A stretch of DNA of 64,000 nucleotides, taken from assembly GCF_008386585.1 (NCBI RefSeq), contig NZ_VUOB01000076.1, positions 31,888-95,887 of the forward strand. The letters run 5' to 3'. Positions within the stretch are counted from its first letter, which is position 1; each line of letters opens with the position of its first letter. A model generated the notes under the pieces. It saw only the letters and a list, made by a program, of their open reading frames with translations. It made no database searches and had not been told where the DNA came from. Shown here piece by piece: positions 45,615 to 54,223 of this stretch. Position numbers and translations under genes: made by a program. The DNA is from Solihabitans fulvus (lineage in GTDB: Bacteria; Actinomycetota; Actinomycetes; Mycobacteriales; Pseudonocardiaceae).

Positions 45615-47108
45615 TCACCCGAGGTTCCACTGCTGGTTGCTGCCGCCATTGCAGGTCCACAGTTCGACCAGCGCCCCGTTGGCCGTGGACGCCCCGGTCA
45701 CGTCAAGGCACAGGCCGGACTGGGTGCCGGTGATCGTGCCGTTGGCGTTCACATTCCACTGCTGGTTCGCCTGACCGTTGCACGACCAGACCACCGCCTT
45801 GGTTCCCGGGCTGGTTCCCTGGCCGTAGACGTCCAGGCACAACTGGCCGCCGGAGAGGGTGAGCTGACCAGACGAGGTGCGGGTCCAGGTCTGGTTGGAA
45901 CCGCCGCCGCAGTCCCAGATCCGCGCCTGTGTGCCAGCGGACGGACTCGACGCGTCCAGGCACTTGCCCGCGCCCACCGCACGCACCTCGCCGTTCGTGC
46001 CGGTGCCGCCGGCGTGGTAGCCGGCCGCGACGATGTTCGCCTGCACCGCGTTCTCGGTTGTGTCGGACGGGTAGCCCGAGACCACGGCTCCTTCGTAGAA
46101 GGTGCCCGCGCTGAGGTTGGCGCCCCCGCCGGGTTTGCAGCAGTCACCGCCGCTGCCAAGGACGATCGCTCCCTGCTTCTTCATCGGGTTGTAGCCGGGC
46201 GGAAGCGCGCCGTCCCACAGTGTCGTCGGGCTGCCCGACTGCGCGTTGCTCCCCTTGATCGCGAACCGCGACGTCCCGTTGTTCTTCAACATCGCCGTGA
46301 CGTACTTGTCGGGGAAGGCTCGCTGGTTCGGGTTCCAGGACTGGCTGCCACCCGGGTAGAGGCCCCACTCGAGGTCCGCCTGGACCCAGGGACCGGTGCC
46401 GGCGCATCCGCCAAACCAACACTCGGTGCCGAAGTTGATCGCGTCCATGGCACCGGCCGCGTCGGCCTTCCTGGTCGTCTCACTGTTGCCGTAGTCGAAG
46501 CAACAGCCGCCGTTGACGTGCGTGCCGCTGGTCACCATGTACATGCCCTCCGGCGCGGTGCCGGTTGGCACGCCCGTCAGGTGGCCGTCGCGCCAGTAGC
46601 TGTTGCCGGCGTTCAGATAGAGCGAGTACGCCTTGCTGCCACCGACCGTCAGCGACTCGGACGTCGCCTTGGCTGGGCTGCTCTGGCTCGACCCTGGGAC
46701 CGCGCTGGATCCCTGGTACCACAGGTCGTTCCCGTGGCCGGACTGGTCGTACACCACCGTGATGACGCAGGAGGTGCCAGCACAGAACGAGTCCTGCGCC
46801 GCCGCGTTGGCGGCGCCGCCCGCGGCCAGGACGCCGACGTCCCTGCTCGAGCCGTCCGACGCGCGCCTGACCTGGTACAGGTTGCCGCTGTAGGCGCCGT
46901 AGAGCGCGCGCACCGTGCTGTGCGCGGCCACGCAAGGCGTACCACCCGAAGCGTAGATGTCGCACGTTCCCGTACCGGCCGCCGCTGCCGGAGCCGGGAA
47001 CGTCGACACCGCTGCCGACAGCGTGGCGAGCGCCGCCGCCGCAAGCACGCCGACCGATGTCCGCCAACGAGGCACGTGACCGGCAAGGAACACGGATGAA
47101 AGCTTCAT
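45615..47108 (-). CDS. Secreted GH54 alpha-L-arabinofuranosidase with CBM13 (second copy)
   Basis: 497 residues with signal peptide (1 to about 44), GH54 domain (about 48-365) and CBM13 (about 372-497). The vicinal cysteines Cys202-Cys203, nucleophile Glu247 and acid/base Asp322 are conserved, but the residue after the nucleophile is Trp (DLEW) instead of Asn (DLEN), and the loop after the acid/base is longer with extra cysteines (GGDCCKPGGG), so the pocket may differ. AAGGAG precedes the ATG. A perfect arabinose operator lies at 47214-47227. It is the first of three - strand genes. Confidence 0.93.
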   Translation of the reverse strand: MKLSSVFLAGHVPRWRTSVGVLAAAALATLSAAVSTFPAPAAAAGTGTCDIYASGGTPCVAAHSTVRALYGAYSGNLYQVRRASDGSSRDVGVLAAGGAANAAAQDSFCAGTSCVITVVYDQSGHGNDLWYQGSSAVPGSSQSSPAKATSESLTVGGSKAYSLYLNAGNSYWRDGHLTGVPTGTAPEGMYMVTSGTHVNGGCCFDYGNSETTRKADAAGAMDAINFGTECWFGGCAGTGPWVQADLEWGLYPGGSQSWNPNQRAFPDKYVTAMLKNNGTSRFAIKGSNAQSGSPTTLWDGALPPGYNPMKKQGAIVLGSGGDCCKPGGGANLSAGTFYEGAVVSGYPSDTTENAVQANIVAAGYHAGGTGTNGEVRAVGAGKCLDASSPSAGTQARIWDCGGGSNQTWTRTSSGQLTLSGGQLCLDVYGQGTSPGTKAVVWSCNGQANQQWNVNANGTITGTQSGLCLDVTGASTANGALVELWTCNGGSNQQWNLG

Positions 47109-47752
47109 TGCTCACTCCTTGGTACGGCTTGCTCTGGTCGGAGCACAGGTGGCCGCCATGCCGGAGTCCACAAGAGACAGTCGCATCCTCGTGTCAGCAC
47201 GGCCGCCAACTGGTGTTAGCGCTAACAGCTCGACATGCTCGGGTCCTGTCGTTCGACGTCACCACAATGCCCAAGGTCCCAGCCAGGGTCAACCCTCTGC
47301 CCATGCAGCGCGATGTATCGAACCCATTTGCCGCTGTTCACGTTCACATTAAGAAATAATTCGGTCAGAAGGACATGAATCGCCCACGTCTTGGCAAAAG
47401 ATCTTTGGAATAGGCCTGCTCATACTCTTGACTTCGCGCTGCCCGTCCGGCTGTCATGAATAGCCGGACGCCCCTCGCCGCCGCAGGGTGACGACCGCAG
47501 ACCGCCGTGGACCCGCTCGACCAGCGGTGCTCCCGACATGTCAGACGTTTCCAGACAGGCTCGTCTTCCTTCTGTCCCAACGTTTCCTCGTCGCCGGGAT
47601 GTTTTGCCGGCGACGGTTCAAGCTCGACTTCACTGAGTCCCTGCACCTCGACCGGCGCACCCGCCCGCCTTCCTACCGAACACCCGTCGAGGCGATGCCG
47701 CACCAGCCGACGCGACGACATCGGCACACCCGAACACAAGGAGAGGACAACG
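47109..47752. other. 644-base divergent intergenic region between two CBM13 enzyme groups
   Basis: No convincing gene. It holds the arabinose operator at 47214-47227 (serving the - strand group), a locally AT-richer patch at about 47340-47415, and two 9-bp hairpins: 47444-47452 with 47462-47470, and 47589-47597 with 47607-47615 (loop GATGTTTTG). The hairpins lie in what would be the leader of the + strand gene at 47753 if its promoter is near 47340-47430. Frames that cross the region lack start signals and family similarity. Confidence 0.6.
47214..47227. promoter_or_regulatory. Arabinose-type operator TGTTAGCGCTAACA (GH54-GH27-GH27 group)
   Basis: A perfect 14-bp palindrome 106 bases before the GH54 ATG at 47108 and 526 bases before the divergent gene at 47753. 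Confidence 0.9.
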
Positions 47753-50137
47753 ATGTCTTCCTGCATCAGATCGGTGATCGCGGCACTTGGCGCGGCGGTC
47801 ACCGCGTTCGCCTGCACCGCGCTCCTCCCGGCCTCCGCAGGGGCCGCGACCCCTGTCACCATCGCCGTGTCCCCGAACGGGAACGACAACAACCCCGGCA
47901 CACAAGACCAGCCGGTCGCCACCCCGGCCAAGGCCCAGCAACTGGCCCGAGCCCAGTCCGCCGGCAACGACGTGGTCGTGCAGCTCGCCGGTGGCACCTA
48001 CCGACTGTCCGCCCCGTTGACGTTCGCCAGCGCGGACTCCGGGCAGGGCGGCCACACCGTCACCTGGCAGGCCGCGGCCGGGCAGACCCCGATCCTGTCC
48101 GGCGGGAGCCAGGTCACCGGCTGGACCGTGCAGGACTCCGCCCAGAACATCTGGGTCGCGCCCGTCCCCACCGGCGCGGACTCCCGGCAGGTGTTCGTGG
48201 ATGGCGCACTCGCCCCACGTGCCTCGATTCCCCTCTCGCGCAACGACGTGCAGGTGACCACCACCGGCATGAACATCACCAACTCCGCGCTGAACTATCT
48301 CGCCACACTGCCGCAGCAGAACCGGATCGAGCTGGAGAGCCAGAACTCGTTCACCGACCGGTACTCGCCCGTCGACCACATCAGCGGCACTACGATCGCC
48401 ATGCAGCAACCAGGTTGGAACAACAACAACTGGGGATACGACACGCTCGCCAAGCCGTTCGGCGGCGGTCAGCTGTTCCTGGAGAACTCGTACTCGTTCC
48501 TCACGAGCACCGGCCAGTGGTACCTGGACTCGCAGGCCGGTCGGCTCTACTACAAGGCGCCGTCGGGCTGGGTGCCCGGGAGCCACGACGTCGAGCTGCC
48601 GCGCCTGACCTCGCTGCTCCAGCTCGGCGGCACCTACGACAATCCGGTCCACAACATCGCGTTCAGGGGCCTGCACTTCGAGCACACCACCTGGCTCGCC
48701 CCGGGTACCTCGATCGGGTACGCCGACCAGCAGAGCGGAACGTTCCTGTCGGCCGCCCACCCCATGCCGGGAGACTTCCTGACCTCCTGCCAGTCCGGCT
48801 GCCAGCAGTTCGAGGGCGCGCGCAACGACTGGGCACAGGCACCCGCCGCCGTCCAGGTCTCCGCCGCCACCGCGATCGCCTTCAGCGACAACACCTTCAC
48901 CCAACTCGGCCAGGTCGCACTTGGCATCGGCAACGACGCGAACGCCCACGCCTCCGGTGTCGGCCTCGGCGCGTCGTCGATCACCGTGGACCACAACACG
49001 TTCACCGAGGACTCCGGCGCGGGCATCATCGTCGGCGGCGTGCGGCCCGACGCGCACCACCCGTCGAACGCAGCGATGACCGACAAGGACATCACCATCT
49101 CCAACAACACAGTGACCAGGGTCGCCCTGGACTACCGGGAGATGGCCGGCATCCTGTCCACCTACGTCACCCATGCCGTCATCACCCACAACGACGTGTC
49201 CAACCTGACCTACGACGGCATCGACGTCGGCTGGGGCTGGGGCGCGAACGACCAGGGCGGCAGCCAGGACTACCGCAACCGCGGCCTGTACAACTACCAG
49301 CCCGTCTACACCACCGCGACGACACTGCGGGACACGGTCGTCAGCTACAACCGGGTGCACGGCACCAAGAAGCTCATGCACGACGGCGGGAGCATCTACA
49401 ACCTCTCCGCCAACCCGGGAAGCTCCATCGACCACAACTACGTCTACGACAACAACCACACGGTCGGCCTGTACCTGGACGAAGGTTCTCGCTACGTGAC
49501 CCTGTCGGCCAACGTGGTCCAGGACTCCGGGGTGTGGGCCTTCACGAACGCCGGCAGCACCAACAACACCAATGACAGCACCTTCTCCGGGAACTGGTAC
49601 AACGGCGGCGCGACCAACGTGGCCACCGGCCCGCCGCACAACAACGTCCTGAGCGGAAACGTCCAGGTGGGCGGCACCAACTGGCCGTCGGCCGCACAGC
49701 AGGTCATCTCCGCCACCGGCCCGGGGAGCGGCACCGGGCCGGCTCCTGGCGCGATCCGCGCGATCGGCGCGGGCAAGTGCCTCGACGTCCCCGGCGCGAC
49801 CACCACGGCCGGCACCCAGGTGCAGATCTGGGACTGCAACGGCCAGACCAACCAGTCCTGGACCCGTACCGCCGCAGGCGAACTGACCGTCTACAACGGC
49901 GACAGCACCAGGTGCCTCGACGCCTACGGCCGGGGCACCAGCCCCGGCACCAAGGTCATCGTCTGGAACTGCAACGGCCAGACCAACCAGCAGTGGCAGG
50001 TCAACGCCAACGGCACGATCACCGGAGTCCACTCGGGACTGTGCCTGGATGTCACCGGGTCTGGGACCGCGAACGGCACGCTGATCCAGCTCGCCACCTG
50101 CACCGGCGCGAACAACCAGAAGTGGGCCCTCGGATAG
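47753..50137 (+). CDS. Secreted right-handed parallel beta-helix protein with CBM13, function not assigned
   Basis: 794 residues: signal peptide (1 to about 32), a segment typical of beta-helix carbohydrate enzymes (VSPNGNDNNPGTQDQP, then VVVQLAGGTYRLSAPLTF), a long series of short beta-helix coils with Asn/Asp-rich turns (DHNTFTEDSGAGIIVGG, SNNTVTRVALDYREMAG, SYNRVHGTKKLMHDGG), and CBM13 (about 663-794). The layout resembles GH141 and related beta-helix families, but I cannot assign a family or catalytic residues. AAGGAGAGG precedes the ATG. It leads a + strand group with GH59, GH54 and GH29, so a role on arabinogalactan or xyloglucan is likely. Confidence 0.85.
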   Translation: MSSCIRSVIAALGAAVTAFACTALLPASAGAATPVTIAVSPNGNDNNPGTQDQPVATPAKAQQLARAQSAGNDVVVQLAGGTYRLSAPLTFASADSGQGGHTVTWQAAAGQTPILSGGSQVTGWTVQDSAQNIWVAPVPTGADSRQVFVDGALAPRASIPLSRNDVQVTTTGMNITNSALNYLATLPQQNRIELESQNSFTDRYSPVDHISGTTIAMQQPGWNNNNWGYDTLAKPFGGGQLFLENSYSFLTSTGQWYLDSQAGRLYYKAPSGWVPGSHDVELPRLTSLLQLGGTYDNPVHNIAFRGLHFEHTTWLAPGTSIGYADQQSGTFLSAAHPMPGDFLTSCQSGCQQFEGARNDWAQAPAAVQVSAATAIAFSDNTFTQLGQVALGIGNDANAHASGVGLGASSITVDHNTFTEDSGAGIIVGGVRPDAHHPSNAAMTDKDITISNNTVTRVALDYREMAGILSTYVTHAVITHNDVSNLTYDGIDVGWGWGANDQGGSQDYRNRGLYNYQPVYTTATTLRDTVVSYNRVHGTKKLMHDGGSIYNLSANPGSSIDHNYVYDNNHTVGLYLDEGSRYVTLSANVVQDSGVWAFTNAGSTNNTNDSTFSGNWYNGGATNVATGPPHNNVLSGNVQVGGTNWPSAAQQVISATGPGSGTGPAPGAIRAIGAGKCLDVPGATTTAGTQVQIWDCNGQTNQSWTRTAAGELTVYNGDSTRCLDAYGRGTSPGTKVIVWNCNGQTNQQWQVNANGTITGVHSGLCLDVTGSGTANGTLIQLATCTGANNQKWALG
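49857..49895 (+). repeat. 39-base exact repeat within a CBM13 module (copy 1)
   Basis: Identical over 39 bases to 53901-53939 in the GH54 gene downstream, and the surrounding CBM13 DNA is also very similar. It encodes the second ricin subdomain (WTRTAAGELTVY). Points to recent duplication or gene conversion of the module. Confidence 0.85.
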
Positions 50138-50261
50138 CCACACCGCAAGCACAACCACGCGAACCCACAGCCGCCGCACCGCTCCGCGCCCGGTCCACCC
50201 GGCCCCGCGCGGCGACGCTGACCCGGCGTGGAGTCATGTTCTGCGGAAGGGAGTTCCCATC

Positions 50262-52664
50262 ATGTCAGGCGTCAGTCGGTTGTTCCTCGGCCTGCGAACT
50301 GTCGCGGTCGCAAGCGCGCTCCTGGTGGCGGGCGGAGTCTCCGCCGTGGTCGCCCCGGCAGCGCACGCCGATGCCTCGATCACCGTCAACGGCGGGTCGT
50401 CGGGCCGGGTGTTCGACGGCGTCGGCGCGATCAGCGGTGGCGGCGGCAACAGCCGCCTGCTGATCGACTACCCGGAGCCGCAACGCGGCCAGATCCTCGA
50501 CTACCTCTTCAAGCCTGGCTACGGCGCGGCCATGCAGATCCTCAAGCTGGAGATCGGTGGCGACACCAACTCCACCAGCGGCGCCGAACCGAGCCACCAG
50601 CACACCAGGAGCGACCTCAACTGCGACCGCGGCTACGAGTGGTGGCTCGCCGAGCAGGCGAAGGCCCGCAACCCCGGCATCAAGCTGTACGGCCTCGTCT
50701 GGGGTGCGCCGGGGTGGATCGGCAACGGCAACTACTGGACCAACGACTCGATCAACTACCTGACCTCGTGGCTCGACTGCGCCAAGACGCACAAACTGAC
50801 CATCGACTACCTGGGCGGCCGCAACGAGAAGGGCCGCGACCTCGGCTGGTACAAGAACCTGCGGCCGGCGCTCAACTCGCACGGCTACAGCGCCGTGAAG
50901 GTCGTCGCCTCGGACGACGCCAACGGCTGGGGCGTCGCCGACGACGCGGTCCGGGACCCGGCGTTCGCCGCCTCGGTCGACATCCTCGGCACCCACTACG
51001 TCTGCGGGTACCGAGGCGCGCAGACCAACTGTCCCAGCTCCGGCAACGCGCTCGCGACCGGAAAGACCCTCTGGGCCAGCGAGAACGGCTCCGACGACTA
51101 CAACGCCGGGTCGACCGCTCTGGCCCGCGGCATCAACCGCGACTACATCGACGGCAAGATGACCGCCTACATCAACTGGCCGGTCATCGCCGCCGTCACC
51201 CCGAACATCCCGTACCCCACCATGGGTGTCGCGTACGCACCGCAACCGTGGTCGGGCTACTACTCGATCGGCAAGAACACCTGGGTGATGGCGCACACCA
51301 GCCAGTTCACCTCGCCCGGCTGGCAGTACCTGGACAGCTCCAGCGGCTACCTCAACGGCAACCGCAACAACGGCAGCTACGTCTCGCTCAAGTCCACGAA
51401 CAACCGTGACTACTCCACCATCGTCGAGACGATGGACGCGAACTCGCCACAGACGCTGAACATCAACGTCACCGGCGGACTGTCCACCGGCCAGGCGCAC
51501 GTGTGGGCCACCAACCTGCGCTCGAACAACTCCGCCGACTTCTTCCTGCACAGCACGGACATCACGCCGAACGGCGGGAACTACTCGCTGACCGTGCAAC
51601 CCGGGTACGTGTACTCGATCACGACGACCACGGGACAGGGCAAGAGCACCGCGACCGGCCCCGCCTCCGCCACCATGAGCCTGCCCTACAGCGACTCGTT
51701 CGACAGCAACACCACGGGTACCGAAGCGAAGTACCTGATGGACATGCAGGGCGCCTTCGAGGTCGCCGGCTGCGGCGGCGGCCGCACTGGCCAGTGCGTG
51801 CGGCAGATGAGCCCGCAGGCCGCGATCTGGTGGAACGGCCTGTCCGACCCCTACGCCCTGCTCGGCGACCTGGGTTGGCGGAACTACACCGTGTCCTCCG
51901 ACGTGCTGCTGGAGCAGAGCGGCTCGGCCGACCTGATCGGCCGGGTCACCACGCAGGGCGGCGGCGGCGGGCCGGCCGGGCTCAACGCCTACCGGCTGCG
52001 CGTCACGGATACCGGGTCCTGGTCGATCCTGCGCCAGAACGGCACCACCACGGCCACCCTGTCCAGCGGCCGGGTCGCGGCCCTTGGCACCGGGCGCTGG
52101 CACGCCCTCGCCCTCACCTTCGCCGGCAGCACCATCACCGCCGGTATCGACGGCGCCACGGTCGGCACCGCGAACGACGGCACGTGGAGCAACGGGCAGG
52201 TGGGCTACGGCACCAGCCAGGGTGAGACCGCCCAGTTCGACAACCTGTCCATCACCCCGGGCAGCGGCGGCACCGTCACCGTCGGCCCGATCGTCGGGAC
52301 CGGCTCCGGCCGGTGCGTCGACGTCCCCGGCGCGACGCAGACCAACGGCACCCAGGTCGAGCTGTGGGACTGCAACGGCGGCACGAACCAGCTGTGGACG
52401 GCCAACTCCGCCGGGGAGATCCGGGTCTACGACGGGTCCTGCCTCGACGCGTACGCCCAGGGCACCACCCCCGGCACGAAGGTCGTCATCTGGAGCTGCA
52501 ACGGCGGCGGCAACCAGAAGTGGTCGATCAACGCCAACGGGACCATCACCGGCGTCCAGTCCGGGCTGTGCCTGGACGTCGCCGGGTCCGGAACCGCGAA
52601 CGGCGCGCTGATCCAGCTCGCCACCTGCACCGGCGCGAGCAACCAGAAGTGGAACCGGGGCTGA
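50262..52664 (+). CDS. Secreted GH59 beta-galactosidase (galactocerebrosidase family) with CBM13
   Basis: 800 residues: signal peptide (1 to about 37), GH59 barrel (about 45-330), beta-sandwich and lectin-like domain (about 470-665), and CBM13 (about 675-800). FDGVGAISGGGGNSRLLIDY, ILDYLFKPGYGAAMQILKLEIGGD and EPSHQH follow mammalian GALC closely. Acid/base Glu189 (GGRNEKG) and nucleophile Glu274 (LWASENGS) are in place. The human enzyme cuts galactosylceramide; here the setting suggests a plant beta-galactoside. The ATG has GAAGGGAG upstream. It is the second gene of the + strand group, 124 bases after the beta-helix gene. Confidence 0.93.
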   Translation: MSGVSRLFLGLRTVAVASALLVAGGVSAVVAPAAHADASITVNGGSSGRVFDGVGAISGGGGNSRLLIDYPEPQRGQILDYLFKPGYGAAMQILKLEIGGDTNSTSGAEPSHQHTRSDLNCDRGYEWWLAEQAKARNPGIKLYGLVWGAPGWIGNGNYWTNDSINYLTSWLDCAKTHKLTIDYLGGRNEKGRDLGWYKNLRPALNSHGYSAVKVVASDDANGWGVADDAVRDPAFAASVDILGTHYVCGYRGAQTNCPSSGNALATGKTLWASENGSDDYNAGSTALARGINRDYIDGKMTAYINWPVIAAVTPNIPYPTMGVAYAPQPWSGYYSIGKNTWVMAHTSQFTSPGWQYLDSSSGYLNGNRNNGSYVSLKSTNNRDYSTIVETMDANSPQTLNINVTGGLSTGQAHVWATNLRSNNSADFFLHSTDITPNGGNYSLTVQPGYVYSITTTTGQGKSTATGPASATMSLPYSDSFDSNTTGTEAKYLMDMQGAFEVAGCGGGRTGQCVRQMSPQAAIWWNGLSDPYALLGDLGWRNYTVSSDVLLEQSGSADLIGRVTTQGGGGGPAGLNAYRLRVTDTGSWSILRQNGTTTATLSSGRVAALGTGRWHALALTFAGSTITAGIDGATVGTANDGTWSNGQVGYGTSQGETAQFDNLSITPGSGGTVTVGPIVGTGSGRCVDVPGATQTNGTQVELWDCNGGTNQLWTANSAGEIRVYDGSCLDAYAQGTTPGTKVVIWSCNGGGNQKWSINANGTITGVQSGLCLDVAGSGTANGALIQLATCTGASNQKWNRG

Positions 52665-52702
52665 CCCCGGACGCCAGATCTCGAGAACAGAGAGGTTCGG
52701 AG

Positions 52703-54181
52703 ATGGCCATTTTCCACAGTCGAAGACTGCGCAGAACATTGTTGGCCGCGGCCGCGTCGATCGTGCTCGCCGCCGGCGTGCTGTTCGGCATCGGCACGGC
52801 GGCACAGGCCGCGGCGCCACAGGCGTGCGACATCTACGCCTCCGGTGGCACACCGTGCGCGACGGCGCACAGCACCACGCGCGCGCTTTTCGGGGCGTAC
52901 AACGGTCCGCTGTACCAGATCCAGCGCGCCTCCGATCAGAAGTACCTCGACGTCGGCCTGCTGTCGGCGGGCGGCTATGTCGACGCGGCGCCTCAGGTCG
53001 CGTTCTGCGCGGGCACCCGGTGCACGGTCACGAAGATCTACGACCAGACCGCCAACCACAACGACCTGCCGATCTCGTGGGGCGGGTTCTGGAAGGGCCC
53101 CGGCCCCAACGGGTCCGACGTCGGCGCGGACGCGATGGCGCTGCCGGTGGCGGTGGGCGGTCACCCTGCGTTCGGGATCAAGGTCAATCAGGGTGTCGGC
53201 TACCGGATCGACAGGGCCAAGGGCGTGCCGGTCGGATCCCAGCCGGAGGGGGTCTACATGATCACCTCGTCGAACTACGTCGACGGCACCTGCTGCTTCG
53301 ACTACGGCAGCGGTGAGACCTCGCACACCGACACCGGCAACGCCACCATGAACGCCATCTACTGGGGCACCGCCTGCTGGTTCGGCAACTGCACCGGCAG
53401 CGGCCCGTGGGTGGAGGCCGACCTGGAGAACGGGATGTACCACACCGGCAGCGGGTCCAACAAGGACCCGAACAACCAGGGTGTGCACCATCCGTTCGTC
53501 AGTGCCTGGCTGAAGAACAACGGGACCAGCAACTTCACCCTGAAGTACGGCGACGCCACCAGCGGCGGCCTGACCACTCCCTACTCGGGCGCGCTGCCCA
53601 ACGGGTACTCGCCGATGCGCCTTGACCCCTCGATCCTGCTGGGCACGGGCGGCGACAACAGCCCCACCGGTGTCGGCGAGTTCTTCGAAGGTGCCGTCAC
53701 CAGCGGCTACCCGACGGACGCCACCGAGAACGCGGTACAGGCCAACATCGCCGCCGCCGGCTACAGCGCCAACGGCGGGGGGCAGACCACCGGCGCGGTG
53801 CACGCGGTCGGCGCGAACAAGTGCCTTGACGTCACCGGCGTGTCCACCACACCCGGCACCCAGGTGCAGGTCTGGGACTGCAACGGCCAGAACAACCAGA
53901 CCTGGACCCGTACCGCCGCAGGCGAACTGACCGTCTACAGCGGCGGCAACGCCAGATGCCTCGACGCCTACGGCCGGGGCACCACGCCAGGGACCAAGGC
54001 CATCATCTGGAACTGCAACGGCCAGACCAACCAGCAATGGACGTTCAACGCCAACGGGACCATCACCGGCGTCCAGTCCGGACTGTGCCTGGACGTCACC
54101 GGGTCCGGAACCGCGAACGGCACCCTGATCCAACTGGCCACGTGCACCGGAGCGAACAACCAGAAATGGACCCTGAGCTGA
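52703..54181 (+). CDS. Secreted GH54 alpha-L-arabinofuranosidase with CBM13 (third copy)
   Basis: 492 residues: signal peptide (1 to about 37), GH54 (about 41-355), CBM13 (about 364-492). Cys197-Cys198 (TCCFDYGSGE), nucleophile Glu242 (ADLENGM) and acid/base Asp318 (GTGGDNS) are conserved. It is the most divergent of the three GH54 proteins in the loop regions (ISWGGFWKGPGPNG; FEGAVTSGYPTD). GAGAGG lies seven bases before the ATG, 38 bases after GH59. Its CBM13 DNA is nearly the same as that of the beta-helix gene. Confidence 0.93.
   Translation: MAIFHSRRLRRTLLAAAASIVLAAGVLFGIGTAAQAAAPQACDIYASGGTPCATAHSTTRALFGAYNGPLYQIQRASDQKYLDVGLLSAGGYVDAAPQVAFCAGTRCTVTKIYDQTANHNDLPISWGGFWKGPGPNGSDVGADAMALPVAVGGHPAFGIKVNQGVGYRIDRAKGVPVGSQPEGVYMITSSNYVDGTCCFDYGSGETSHTDTGNATMNAIYWGTACWFGNCTGSGPWVEADLENGMYHTGSGSNKDPNNQGVHHPFVSAWLKNNGTSNFTLKYGDATSGGLTTPYSGALPNGYSPMRLDPSILLGTGGDNSPTGVGEFFEGAVTSGYPTDATENAVQANIAAAGYSANGGGQTTGAVHAVGANKCLDVTGVSTTPGTQVQVWDCNGQNNQTWTRTAAGELTVYSGGNARCLDAYGRGTTPGTKAIIWNCNGQTNQQWTFNANGTITGVQSGLCLDVTGSGTANGTLIQLATCTGANNQKWTLS
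53901..53939 (+). repeat. 39-base exact repeat within a CBM13 module (copy 2)
   Basis: Exact copy of 49857-49895. Similarity continues at lower level to the ends of both genes (both finish ATANGTLIQLATCTGANNQK-like, with small changes). Confidence 0.85.
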
Positions 54182-54223
54182 ACCCGGAAGCAGTCCTGCT
54201 GGATTTCCTGGGAGGTTCCCGTC

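Noticed and set aside
45874..46520. Suspected loss of the catalytic Glu in two GH54 copies (MEAIYFG becomes MDAINFG or MNAIYWG)
   Set aside because: Counting against the fungal AbfB sequence shows that the nucleophile is the Glu of the DLEN/DLEW motif and the acid/base the Asp of GGD; both are intact in all three copies.
47365..47997. A 210-codon - strand frame in the long intergenic region
   Set aside because: It runs antisense into the beta-helix gene, has no ribosome site and no recognisable domain.
39216..54181. Repeated QxW blocks seen as a DNA repeat array
   Set aside because: They are the three-fold units of CBM13 beta-trefoils at the 3' ends of separate genes; only the 39-base exact match was kept as a repeat.
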